From the IMG/VR virus record IMGVR_UViG_3300005582_000158, positions 1-20,122 of that record: DNA of 20,122 nt, one strand, 5' to 3'. Below are positions 14,931-20,122 of this stretch, piece after piece. This stretch comes from a virus. The position numbers and the translations under genes were made by a program. Every line of letters begins with the position of its first letter. Position 1 is the stretch's first letter. The notes beneath the pieces are model-generated. The model searched no databases. It saw only the letters and a program-made list of their open reading frames with translations, and was not told where the DNA came from.

Positions 14931-16286
14931 GAATCCCGTCACGAGTCCAGTGCTGAATTGCATTGAATCTCTCGGCTGCTGAATAATGTTTTTCGCGGAA
15001 ACCGCACCGCTTAACCGTGAGCCGCAGCCGATGCAGCCTAGCAGAGCGTCAGCGCGGTCAGGGGACTTGATGCCGAGCTTTGCCATCTTCTCCTTGCTCT
15101 CACAGCGCAGCTTGCCCTTGTCGCTCCATTCGCTTTTCCGCGTGCTGATCTGTCTGAAGGTGATCGGGTCGAGCTGTCCGAGGTAAACGCGGCCCCGCTC
15201 GATCTCACGAGCTCCAACGTGCCACACTTCTCCGATGAGGTTCGCGTATTCTTCGGGATCGCTCGCAGCTTGCCCACCGTGAAATCGGTTCATGAAGAAG
15301 CCGAGCTCTTCGATAGCGTCAATCATTACGGTTCCTAATCCGTCAGCATCTCCCCACACTTGACCGGGCTGCAATCCATTTAATGCGAACTGATGAACGA
15401 ACTCACGCGCCGCTTGCATCGTGTCCTTCTCAATCCATGCCTTAGCGATGCAAGCGTGATTTCCCCTTCGTATCGCTAGCACGTTTTCGTCGCGCCCCGC
15501 TGCGAAGTCACAGAATGCCACGGTCTCGCCTTCTTCATTTTTTGGCGGCTGCGACTCGATGGCTTTGGCGAGCCGCTGTGAATCGATCACAAGCCTGTCC
15601 AAATCCTCAGTGAACTCCGCAAGGTGCATTGAGCGGTAGATTGGATGGTCTGCGCCGTAAGTCTCCAAGTCACGCTGCCGCTTTTCGGGGTCGATGTGCG
15701 GACACATATCAGAGCTGACCTTGATTGAGTAGAAATGCGCGGCCCGCGAGTGATGCGAGTCGTAGAATGCGCCACGCGGTGCGCCCGGTGAACTTGCCCA
15801 TATTTGAAAGAGTCTTGTGCATCGGTCAAACGCTTCGAAAACGCCTTCCGGCACGGTCTTCGCCTCGTCAACTACGATCATCACGGGGTCGGTATGATTG
15901 CCGAGCTTTGGATGCCAACCTTCGGCCCGTCCCGCGTCGTCAGTTGCGAAGCCAAGTGCGAAACCCTCTTCGTGCGTCTTGATCTCAGTTTGAAGGAAAT
16001 CCCAATGAGGAAAGACGCGGCGGTGTGTTCGCATCGCAGGCCATAGCTGCTTCTCAACCTGACGGAATGAACCCGAAGTGATGATGGCTTGTCCCCTTGG
16101 GTATTCGTTCAAGAACCACAAAACAATCGGCGCGATCACATCGCTGGTCTTGCCTGATCCGTTAGCAGCAACCAAGGAGAGAGGTTGACCACCTTCGGCT
16201 TGTAAGCCCACGGATTCCATCGCTTCGGCCTGCCAGTCATACGGGCGTTTGCCTAGCTTCATGACCGCGAACTCAGCAGGACTCAT
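14928..16286 (-). CDS. terL: Terminase large subunit (TerL)
   Basis: A 452-residue packaging motor from ATG 16286, which overlaps the TerS stop (ATGA). An upstream ATG at 16340 would add 18 residues inside TerS and is less likely. The ATPase half has a Walker A-like AANGSGKT (40-47), Walker B IVVDE (137-141) and a coupling motif SSPG (165-168). The nuclease half has candidate acidic ligands D260 (FCDFAAGRD), D313 (WGDADGLG) and D410 (SPDRADALLG), matching an RNase H-like fold. It cuts and pumps phage DNA through the portal. Length and motif order are normal for TerL. Confidence 0.93.
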   Translation of the reverse strand: MSPAEFAVMKLGKRPYDWQAEAMESVGLQAEGGQPLSLVAANGSGKTSDVIAPIVLWFLNEYPRGQAIITSGSFRQVEKQLWPAMRTHRRVFPHWDFLQTEIKTHEEGFALGFATDDAGRAEGWHPKLGNHTDPVMIVVDEAKTVPEGVFEAFDRCTRLFQIWASSPGAPRGAFYDSHHSRAAHFYSIKVSSDMCPHIDPEKRQRDLETYGADHPIYRSMHLAEFTEDLDRLVIDSQRLAKAIESQPPKNEEGETVAFCDFAAGRDENVLAIRRGNHACIAKAWIEKDTMQAAREFVHQFALNGLQPGQVWGDADGLGTVMIDAIEELGFFMNRFHGGQAASDPEEYANLIGEVWHVGAREIERGRVYLGQLDPITFRQISTRKSEWSDKGKLRCESKEKMAKLGIKSPDRADALLGCIGCGSRLSGAVSAKNIIQQPRDSMQFSTGLVTGF

Positions 16287-16708
16287 TTCGTTTTGTGGGT
16301 GCGAGTCCCTCTGATATGTTTTCGAATGTCTGCCGCCCATGCACTCACTGCTTCGGCATCTTCCTTGCTCAGCGTGCCGTTGACGTTGCCGGTATGCTCT
16401 GTCTTAGCTTCGACCTTTTCAGCCTGTCCGAGAATCTGCTTGCCGAGCCAAATCAAAAGCGCGACGTTGCCGGCTAGTGCCAATTCAAACTGCTTTTTCC
16501 TGAGCCTTGTTTTCCCGTTTTCCTTCCCTTTCTCGATTTCAGCGGAGAAACGATCTGCCAAAGTATCAACCGAGCAACCGACAACGGCAGCGATTTCTTT
16601 ATTCGAGCAACCGATGCCAGCGAGCTTTTCAACCGTTGCCGGGTCGATTTCTATCAATGGTCTTCCGATCTTCGGATCATCTTCTCTGGGTTGTTTTTTT
16701 GCGCTCAT
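16283..16708 (-). CDS. terS: Terminase small subunit (TerS)
   Basis: A 141-residue DNA-binding protein just before TerL. ATG 16708 overlaps the ParB-like gene stop (ATGA); a longer frame back to 16834 only shadows that gene. An HTH-like segment (about 24-52, ATVEKLAGIGCSNKEIAAVV then GCSVDTLADRF) precedes a helical oligomerisation region (65-100, with GNVALLIWLGKQILGQ) and a charged tail. This matches the TerS family of HTH-plus-oligomerisation proteins. It recognises the packaging site on phage DNA and recruits TerL. Confidence 0.85.
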   Translation of the reverse strand: MSAKKQPREDDPKIGRPLIEIDPATVEKLAGIGCSNKEIAAVVGCSVDTLADRFSAEIEKGKENGKTRLRKKQFELALAGNVALLIWLGKQILGQAEKVEAKTEHTGNVNGTLSKEDAEAVSAWAADIRKHIRGTRTHKTK

Positions 16709-17427
16709 GGTTTTGCTTCTTTCATTTCGTCGTTCTTGACGGTCAGCCCGTCGGTGCGTCGATTGCGCTTCCTCGCCTGCTCGGGCGTTTCGTTCATGCC
16801 CAGCGCGACGTTGTACGGCGGGTCGGTGAGCCACATGTCAACGTCCTGCTCGCCGCACAGCTTCCGCAGGTCATCAATGCTGGTCGAGTCTCCGCACATG
16901 AGTCGATGCTTACCAAGCACCCAGACATCGCCAAGCACGCTCACCGGATCGATGGGCGGCTCAGGCACTTCATCGGGGTCGGTTTCTCCCTCGGTTGTCT
17001 CCGCCATCAGGTCGGCGAGCTCTGATTCATCAAAGCCGATCAGCGATAGATCAAAGTCCTCGTCTTTCAGTTCGCTTAATTCAAGCGCGAGCATTTCTTC
17101 ATCCCATCCGGCATTCAGCGCGAGTTTGTTATCTGCGATAATGTAAGCGCGTTTCTGTGTCTCGGTCAGATAGCCTAGGCGGATGCACGGCACCTTGTCG
17201 AGTCCGAGCTTCTGCGCTGCCATGACTCGACCATGCCCTGCGATGATTCCATTTTCCCCATCGATCAAGACGGGGTTCGTGAAGCCGAACTCTCGGATCG
17301 ATCCTGCAATCTGTGCAACCTGCGCCTCTGAGTGCGTTCGGGTGTTTCGCGCGTAAGGGATTAAATCTGCGGTTTGCAGTGTTTCGATTTCAATGTTTTT
17401 CGCGGTCGTTATTTGCTTCGGAGGCAT
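16705..17427 (-). CDS. ParB-like domain protein with truncated DNA methyltransferase tail
   Basis: A 240-residue protein. Residues 10-110 form a ParB/Srx-like domain with PYARNTRTH, GFTNPVLIDGENGIIAGHGR (catalytic-type GHGR at 64-67) and KVPCIRLG. A linker of acidic and Pro residues (115-165) leads to WVLGKHRLMCGD and TDPPYNVA (201-208), the start of a beta-class N4/N6 methyltransferase domain with its DPPY motif. The chain stops about 30 residues later at KNDEMKEAKP; the FxGxG SAM-binding part seen in complete ParB-methylase fusions (about 400 aa) is missing. Methylation is therefore unlikely. The stop overlaps TerS by ATGA, so the truncated form is integrated in the packaging operon. Confidence 0.85.
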   Translation of the reverse strand: MPPKQITTAKNIEIETLQTADLIPYARNTRTHSEAQVAQIAGSIREFGFTNPVLIDGENGIIAGHGRVMAAQKLGLDKVPCIRLGYLTETQKRAYIIADNKLALNAGWDEEMLALELSELKDEDFDLSLIGFDESELADLMAETTEGETDPDEVPEPPIDPVSVLGDVWVLGKHRLMCGDSTSIDDLRKLCGEQDVDMWLTDPPYNVALGMNETPEQARKRNRRTDGLTVKNDEMKEAKP

Positions 17428-17435
17428 ATTCGCAT

Positions 17436-17464
17436 TTTATCGTTTTGCCAGGCGAAGAGGTCAA
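17436..17464 (-). promoter_or_regulatory. Possible sigma70-type promoter before ParB-like gene
   Basis: TTGACC (17459-17464) and GATAAA (17436-17441) are separated by 17 bp. Initiation would fall at or just before ATG 17427, giving an almost leaderless mRNA. The conserved element abuts the -35 box on its upstream side. No equivalent boxes stand out at the other five copies, so this is tentative. Confidence 0.3.
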
Positions 17465-17664
17465 CTTTCGGGAGTTGTCCCCGTGATTATGGTTTGATCG
17501 TGCAACTCATCAGAGTGACGCTGATTCCTAGCCGCTTGCCATGCTTCCCATGCTCTTTGCATGGATTCCATGTAATAAATCTCAGATACAGGTAATAGCT
17601 TCTTCGTGCTTAATCCTCGTGATAAAGCCCACTCCTCAAACTCTCGTCTAATTTCCTCGCTCAT
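17461..17664 (-). CDS. Small phage orphan (FEEWA...AWEAWQAA type)
   Basis: A 67-residue protein with an N-terminal helix REFEEWALSRG and a later MESMQRAWEAWQAAR helix. This pairing of an F-E-x-W start and an AWEAWQAA segment recurs in small early phage proteins of unknown function. The last 18 residues are polar, and its 3' end runs through the sixth conserved element. The ATG follows a purine-rich AAGAAAGATAGATAG leader. Confidence 0.65.
   Translation of the reverse strand: MSEEIRREFEEWALSRGLSTKKLLPVSEIYYMESMQRAWEAWQAARNQRHSDELHDQTIITGTTPES
17471..17484 (-). promoter_or_regulatory. Conserved module-boundary element, copy 6 (variant)
   Basis: The coding strand reads CACGGGGACAACTCCC, a variant with two changes in the GGGGGCCACT core. 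It lies inside the last codons of the 67-aa gene, and its core ends 45 nt before the ParB-like start. A 4-bp CGGG/CCCG stem with a 7-nt loop can form, as in copy 1. Confidence 0.5.
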
Positions 17665-17666
17665 AT

Positions 17667-18080
17667 CTATCTATCTTTCTTAATTCGGTCGGTTGGTTGG
17701 TTTAGGTATTGGAGTGCTTCGTCTGCGATTTGTCGGCAATACTTTGCGCTGCCTGTGATTGTGATTCTTTCTAATTCGTGCGCCAGCTTGTCCCGCTGTT
17801 CGGTGACTGCGGTTAGCTGCTTTGTCATGTCGGCAAGCTCGCGGGATTTAGCAGCGAGTTGCTGTGAATACTTGGCGTTCATTTTTATCTCGTCATCGGA
17901 GTATTTATCGCGTAAAACCCAAGTCAGCGGTTGGCGATATAGACCTATATTCATCCCTCCTACTTTGACCCATTCTAGCTTAGATGACTCAACTAAGGGA
18001 TTGCAGTTTTCGCACAATTCTGGATGTGTCGGTGTTTCGTGTGTTTTAATCTTTCTATTCCTTCTCCTTGTGTTGATCAA
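17667..18080 (-). CDS. Coiled-coil early protein with CxxC pair
   Basis: A reading frame of up to 137 residues. A basic N-terminus is followed by CENCN (about 23-27), a short globular part (WVKVGGMNIGLYRQPLTWVL) and a coiled coil at about 65-105 (QQLAAKSRELADMTKQ and LTAVTEQRDKLAHELERI). The start is uncertain: the frame opens at TTG 18080, inside the upstream 58-aa gene; an ATT at 18050 sits closer to the AAGGAGAAGG stretch; the first ATG codes for residue 43. Coiled-coil proteins of this type are common among small phage genes of unknown role. The stop overlaps nothing; the next start is 3 nt away. Confidence 0.65.
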   Translation of the reverse strand: MINTRRRNRKIKTHETPTHPELCENCNPLVESSKLEWVKVGGMNIGLYRQPLTWVLRDKYSDDEIKMNAKYSQQLAAKSRELADMTKQLTAVTEQRDKLAHELERITITGSAKYCRQIADEALQYLNQPTDRIKKDR

Positions 18081-18231
18081 TCTTCGCTCTAAGCCATGCC
18101 GAGCGGTGTTTCTTGCCGCCGGATAGCTTGTCCATTTTTGACCATTGCTCAGGCAGCATCGACAAGCTAGATGTTTTCGTTTTTCTTCCTTTGCCGCTGC
18201 CTGGCGGTCGGCCTACTGGTCGTTTTATCAT
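18055..18231 (-). CDS. 58-aa AT-hook/ribbon-helix-helix DNA-binding protein
   Basis: A compact gene with ATG at 18231 overlapping the stop of the preceding repeat-protein gene (ATGA) and TAG at 18055-18057. Residues 3-17 (KRPVGRPPGSGKGRK) contain an AT-hook core GRPPGSGKGR. Residues 21-51 read like a ribbon-helix-helix unit: strand SLSMLP, helix EQWSKMDKLSGG, helix HRSAWLRAKID. Such small basic proteins act as transcription factors or DNA-organising proteins. It is the only obvious DNA-binding regulator candidate in the early region. The 3' end holds AAGGAG, possibly the SD of the next gene. Confidence 0.7.
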   Translation of the reverse strand: MIKRPVGRPPGSGKGRKTKTSSLSMLPEQWSKMDKLSGGKKHRSAWLRAKIDQHKEKE

Positions 18232-18611
18232 GCGGTAAGTTCTTGGTTGTTTATATTCATGTCGGCAATCTCATCACTTACTGAGGTTAGCTCGGCTTCG
18301 ATCTTTGGTCGATTGTCTTCAATGTAGCCGTCGGAGTTTTCAGAATAGATTTCTTTGCCATTGGCATCATGTTCTTTTTTCCGCCAATAGCCATCGGAGT
18401 TTTCACAATAGATTTCTTTGCCATTTGCATCATGTTCTCTTTTCCACCAAGTGCCATCGGAGTTTTCAAAATAGATTTCTTTTCCATTGGCATCACGTTC
18501 CCATTTCCACCAAAAGCCATCGGAGTATTCACAATAGATTTCATTGCCGTCTTTATCCTTGATTCTGAATGGGAAGTCCTTAATCTTTAATTGTTGTGCG
18601 ATTGTTTTCAT
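18228..18611 (-). CDS. 21-residue-repeat protein, paralogue A
   Basis: A 127-residue protein built from four 21-residue units of the type NGKEIYxENSDGxWWKxExDA (about 21-95), after an N-terminal IAQQLKIKDFPF segment. The repeat resembles MORN/YwqK-like Y-x-N-G repeats, which form beta-hairpin arrays. The C-terminus (EAELTSVSDEIADMNINNQ) differs from the paralogues, which end in a conserved LTLEQIAxKLGIN...QLKIKD stretch. The cytoplasmic function is unknown. It is the last gene of a tandem array, starts 1 nt after the previous stop and overlaps the AT-hook gene. Confidence 0.8.
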   Translation of the reverse strand: MKTIAQQLKIKDFPFRIKDKDGNEIYCEYSDGFWWKWERDANGKEIYFENSDGTWWKREHDANGKEIYCENSDGYWRKKEHDANGKEIYSENSDGYIEDNRPKIEAELTSVSDEIADMNINNQELTA

Positions 18612-18612
18612 A

Positions 18613-18933
18613 TTAGTCTTTGATTTTGAGTTGCCCGATATTGATGCCGAGCTTAGCTGCGATCTGTTCCAGCGTTAGTTCAACGGGCTTCGGTCGCTTG
18701 TCTCTGATAACACCATTGGAGTTTTCATGATAGATTTCTTTGCCATTGGCGTCACTTTCACATCTCCACCAAAAGCCATCGGAGTTTTCACCATAGATTT
18801 GACTGCCATTGGAATCACGTTCACTTTTCCACCAATAGCCATCGGAGTCTTCACCATAAATTTGACTGCCATCGGCATTTTTGATAATGAGCGGAAATGC
18901 GGTTACGTTTAGTTGTTGTGCGATTGTTTTCAT
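18613..18933 (-). CDS. 21-residue-repeat protein, paralogue B
   Basis: A 106-residue protein with three repeat units (DGSQIYGEDSDGYWWKSERD, then NGSQIYGENSDGFWWRCESD, then NGKEIYHENSNG) and the C-terminal block VELTLEQIAAKLGINIGQL followed by KIKD. That block looks like a short helix-turn-helix or dimerisation element and is shared with paralogue C. It has one repeat fewer than its neighbours. The start is 1 nt after the stop of C, so the two are probably co-translated. Confidence 0.8.
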   Translation of the reverse strand: MKTIAQQLNVTAFPLIIKNADGSQIYGEDSDGYWWKSERDSNGSQIYGENSDGFWWRCESDANGKEIYHENSNGVIRDKRPKPVELTLEQIAAKLGINIGQLKIKD

Positions 18934-18934
18934 A

Positions 18935-19315
18935 TTAGTCTTTGATTTTAAGTTGCCCGACGTTGATTCCGAGCTTATCAGCGATATGTTCCAGCGTTAG
19001 TTCGACTTGCTTTGGGCGATTATCTCTGATAACACCCTTGGAGTCTTCGTAATAGATTTCTTTTCCATTGGCATCAATTTCCCATTTCCACCAAAATCCA
19101 GTGGAGTATTCACAATAGATTTGAATGCCATTGGCATCACGTTCACTTTTCCACCAAATGCAATGGGAGTGCTCACAATAGATTTCTTTGCCATTTGCAT
19201 CACGTTCCCATTTCCGCCAAGAGCCATCGGAGTCTTCATGATAGATTTCTTTGCCATTTTTATCTTTGATGGTAAATGGGAAGTCCTTGATCTTTAATTG
19301 CTGTGCGATTGTCAT
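18935..19315 (-). CDS. 21-residue-repeat protein, paralogue C
   Basis: A 126-residue protein with four repeat units between residues 20 and 95 and the same C-terminal LTLEHIADKLGINVGQLKIK block as paralogue B. The second unit is diverged (EHSHCIWWKSERD), showing that drift is allowed. The N-terminal MTIAQQLKIKDFPFTIKDK is near identical to that of the decayed copy D. It is preceded by a short CGCAAACCAAACAT leader without an SD and by a GC-rich hairpin. Confidence 0.8.
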   Translation of the reverse strand: MTIAQQLKIKDFPFTIKDKNGKEIYHEDSDGSWRKWERDANGKEIYCEHSHCIWWKSERDANGIQIYCEYSTGFWWKWEIDANGKEIYYEDSKGVIRDNRPKQVELTLEHIADKLGINVGQLKIKD

Positions 19316-19337
19316 ATGTTTGGTTTGCGCCCAGAAA

Positions 19338-19363
19338 GCCCCATCCCCGCGAGAGGATGAGGC
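19338..19363 (-). terminator. GC-rich hairpin before paralogue C
   Basis: The coding strand forms a 9-bp stem (GCCTCATCC / GGATGGGGC, one G-T wobble) with an 8-nt loop, followed by TTTC. It lies in the gap between the decayed copy D and gene C, next to a direct repeat GTTGCTAGGAGTTGCTAGG (19364-19382). Termination is plausible but the T-tract is weak; an attenuator or processing site is an alternative. Confidence 0.4.
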
Positions 19364-19399
19364 GTTGCTAGGAGTTGCTAGGCTATCTCTGATAACACC

Positions 19400-19612
19400 C
19401 TAGTCGTATTGGCCATAGTCATGGCCATTTGCATCACGTTCACTTTTCCACCAATAGCGAGTGGAGTATTCATGATAGATTTTTTTGCCATTGGTATCAA
19501 ATTCTTTTTTGCACCAAAAGCCATCGGAGTTTTCATGATAGATTTCATTGCCGTTTTTATCTTTGATGATGAACGGGAAGTCCTTGATCTTTAATTGCTG
19601 TGCGATTGTCAT
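19400..19612 (-). pseudogene. Decayed 21-residue-repeat protein, copy D
   Basis: The first 60 residues match the paralogues (IAQQLKIKDFPF, two repeats). Then the frame diverges to NGHDYGQYD and stops at a TAG (19400-19402). The bases directly after this stop (GGTGTTATCAGAGATA) still match the GVIRD codons of paralogues B and C in the same frame, so a once longer gene was cut by a small deletion or substitution giving a nonsense codon. Beyond this the homology ends and the C-terminal LTLEQIA block is lost. A 7-bp inverted repeat (TGGCCAT-AGTC-ATGGCCA, 19410-19427) sits at the breakpoint. A short, still expressed variant cannot be excluded. Confidence 0.65.
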
Positions 19613-19647
19613 ATGTTTGGTTTGGTTGGTTTTTTGGAATCATGCTA

Positions 19648-19944
19648 TTACAAATCATGATTTGAATCCCCTATTTCAAAATTGCACCCATCCCAATCAA
19701 GGTGTGTTCCCTCAGCGTCAAAAGCCCGGAAGCTGTAGTTGTTTTTCCTAAGGTTTTTTACTTTTTTAACTGCGGCCTCAGCGGTGGAGTGAGTGCTGTA
19801 GCCCTTGCCGCCATAGTAGGCGGCAAGAATGATGATGTATCCGGCGCTTGCCGGGATTTTGATTACCCGGTCCATGGTGTCGCTAGCGAGGTCGTGGATA
19901 CTGCCGGTGTTTGATTGTTTGGATGCAATGATGATGTTTTTCAT
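19648..19944 (-). CDS. 98-aa early orphan protein
   Basis: A 98-residue protein: N-terminal MKNIIIASKQSNTGSI, a hydrophobic strand with AGYIIILAAYYGGKGYSTH (about 34-52), a basic helix EAAVKKVKNLRKN and an acidic C-terminus. The mixed alpha/beta pattern suggests a small cytoplasmic domain. I recognise no family with known function. ATG 19944 follows a leader with repeated CAAAC units and no SD. Confidence 0.65.
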   Translation of the reverse strand: MKNIIIASKQSNTGSIHDLASDTMDRVIKIPASAGYIIILAAYYGGKGYSTHSTAEAAVKKVKNLRKNNYSFRAFDAEGTHLDWDGCNFEIGDSNHDL

Positions 19945-19994
19945 GATTTTGTTTGGTTTGGTTTGGTTTGTGTCGTGTTAGTTGGTGGGGTGAA

Positions 19995-20122
19995 TTAGAG
20001 GGTCTTAATAGCGGCTTGCAGCTCAGATAATGAGTACCCACGAGCAAGGCATGCCTTATTAGCGGCTTGCATATCTTTAGCCGTCCAGTTTTGCTCTTTT
20101 GCCCATGCACGAGCCGTTTCAA
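19995..20122 (-). CDS. Early protein, C-terminal part only
   Basis: The window edge cuts this gene; 41 codons remain, read in the frame whose first complete codon is at 20120-20118, ending at TAA 19995-19997. The peptide starts ETARAWAKEQNWTAKDMQAA and ends SELQAAIKTL. It is helical with W-A-K and A-A repeats and has normal phage-like composition. A longer frame across this region (19883-20122) is rejected because it runs through the next gene's leader and start. No family is recognised. Confidence 0.55.
   Translation of the reverse strand, partial: ETARAWAKEQNWTAKDMQAANKACLARGYSLSELQAAIKTL

Larger units (their letters stand above)
18228..19612 (-). repeat. Tandem array of four paralogous repeat-protein genes
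   Basis: Four consecutive genes share the same N-terminus, 63-bp internal repeats and, in two cases, the same C-terminus. Even the bases around the starts recur: the last two copies share AAAGACTAATATGAAAACAA at their starts and the first two share CCAAACATATGACAATCGCA. This points to repeated gene duplication with unequal exchange inside the 63-bp units. Repeat number per gene is 4, 3, 4 and about 2.5 (from low to high coordinate). Confidence 0.85.

Noticed and set aside
16287-16340. N-terminal extension of TerL by 18 residues
   Set aside because: Overlaps TerS coding sequence; the coupled ATG at 16286 is more likely.
16709-16834. N-terminal extension of TerS by 42 residues
   Set aside because: Lies inside the ParB-like gene in another frame, is Arg-rich and unlike TerS; the ATGA start at 16708 fits better.
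18287-19594. CRISPR array suggested by regular repeats
   Set aside because: The 63-bp period is coding repeats without unique spacers of constant length.
19883-20122. Minus-strand 79-aa frame at the right edge
   Set aside because: Runs through the leader and start of the 98-aa gene; another frame gives a well-formed C-terminus ending at 19995.

Overview
The window is about 20 kb of a tailed double-stranded DNA phage or prophage (Caudoviricetes). Every gene I support lies on the minus strand, so transcription runs from high to low coordinates. The virion genes resemble the Mu-like head module (DUF935/gp29-type portal, gpG-type and gpF-type morphogenesis proteins, gpI-type protease/scaffold, gp36-type connector), but packaging uses a separate TerS/TerL pair preceded by a ParB-like protein. 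No integrase, transposase, repressor, tRNA or host gene is visible, so prophage and free phage cannot be told apart. The host is unknown. A lytic amidase paired with a small one-span membrane protein fits a Gram-negative-type envelope. Most start codons have A/C-rich leaders without a clear Shine-Dalgarno sequence, which would suit a host that relies little on SD pairing (inference only).

Layout in transcription order. (i) 20122-17461: small early or accessory genes, including a 98-aa orphan, a tandem array of four paralogous proteins built from 21-residue repeats (the first one decayed), a 58-aa AT-hook/ribbon-helix-helix protein missed by simple ORF calling, a coiled-coil protein and a 67-aa orphan. 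(ii) 17427-14928: truncated ParB-methyltransferase, TerS and TerL, coupled by ATGA overlaps. (iii) 14850-10493: a block of fibre/baseplate-like structural proteins, including a 48-aa zinc-ribbon gene, two paralogous proteins of 286 and 384 aa (the longer carries an inserted domain) and a 300-aa repeat protein. (iv) 10434-9036: lysis genes, namely an alpha/beta hydrolase, an Amidase_3 endolysin and a one-span membrane protein. (v) 8977-5755: portal, gpG-like and gpF-like proteins. (vi) 5699-3316: protease/scaffold, decoration protein and major capsid, closed by a terminator hairpin. (vii) 3200-1: connector, tail completion, tail tube and a tail fibre with 39-bp repeats that runs off the left edge.

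The most striking signal is a short, nearly invariant element, AACGGGGGCCACTCCC on the coding strand. It occurs once at the head of each of the six blocks (ii)-(vii), usually touching the stop codon of the preceding block and about 45 nt before the next start codon, and I saw no copy elsewhere. It looks like a phage-specific late promoter, operator or mRNA-processing element that divides the late region into functional modules.
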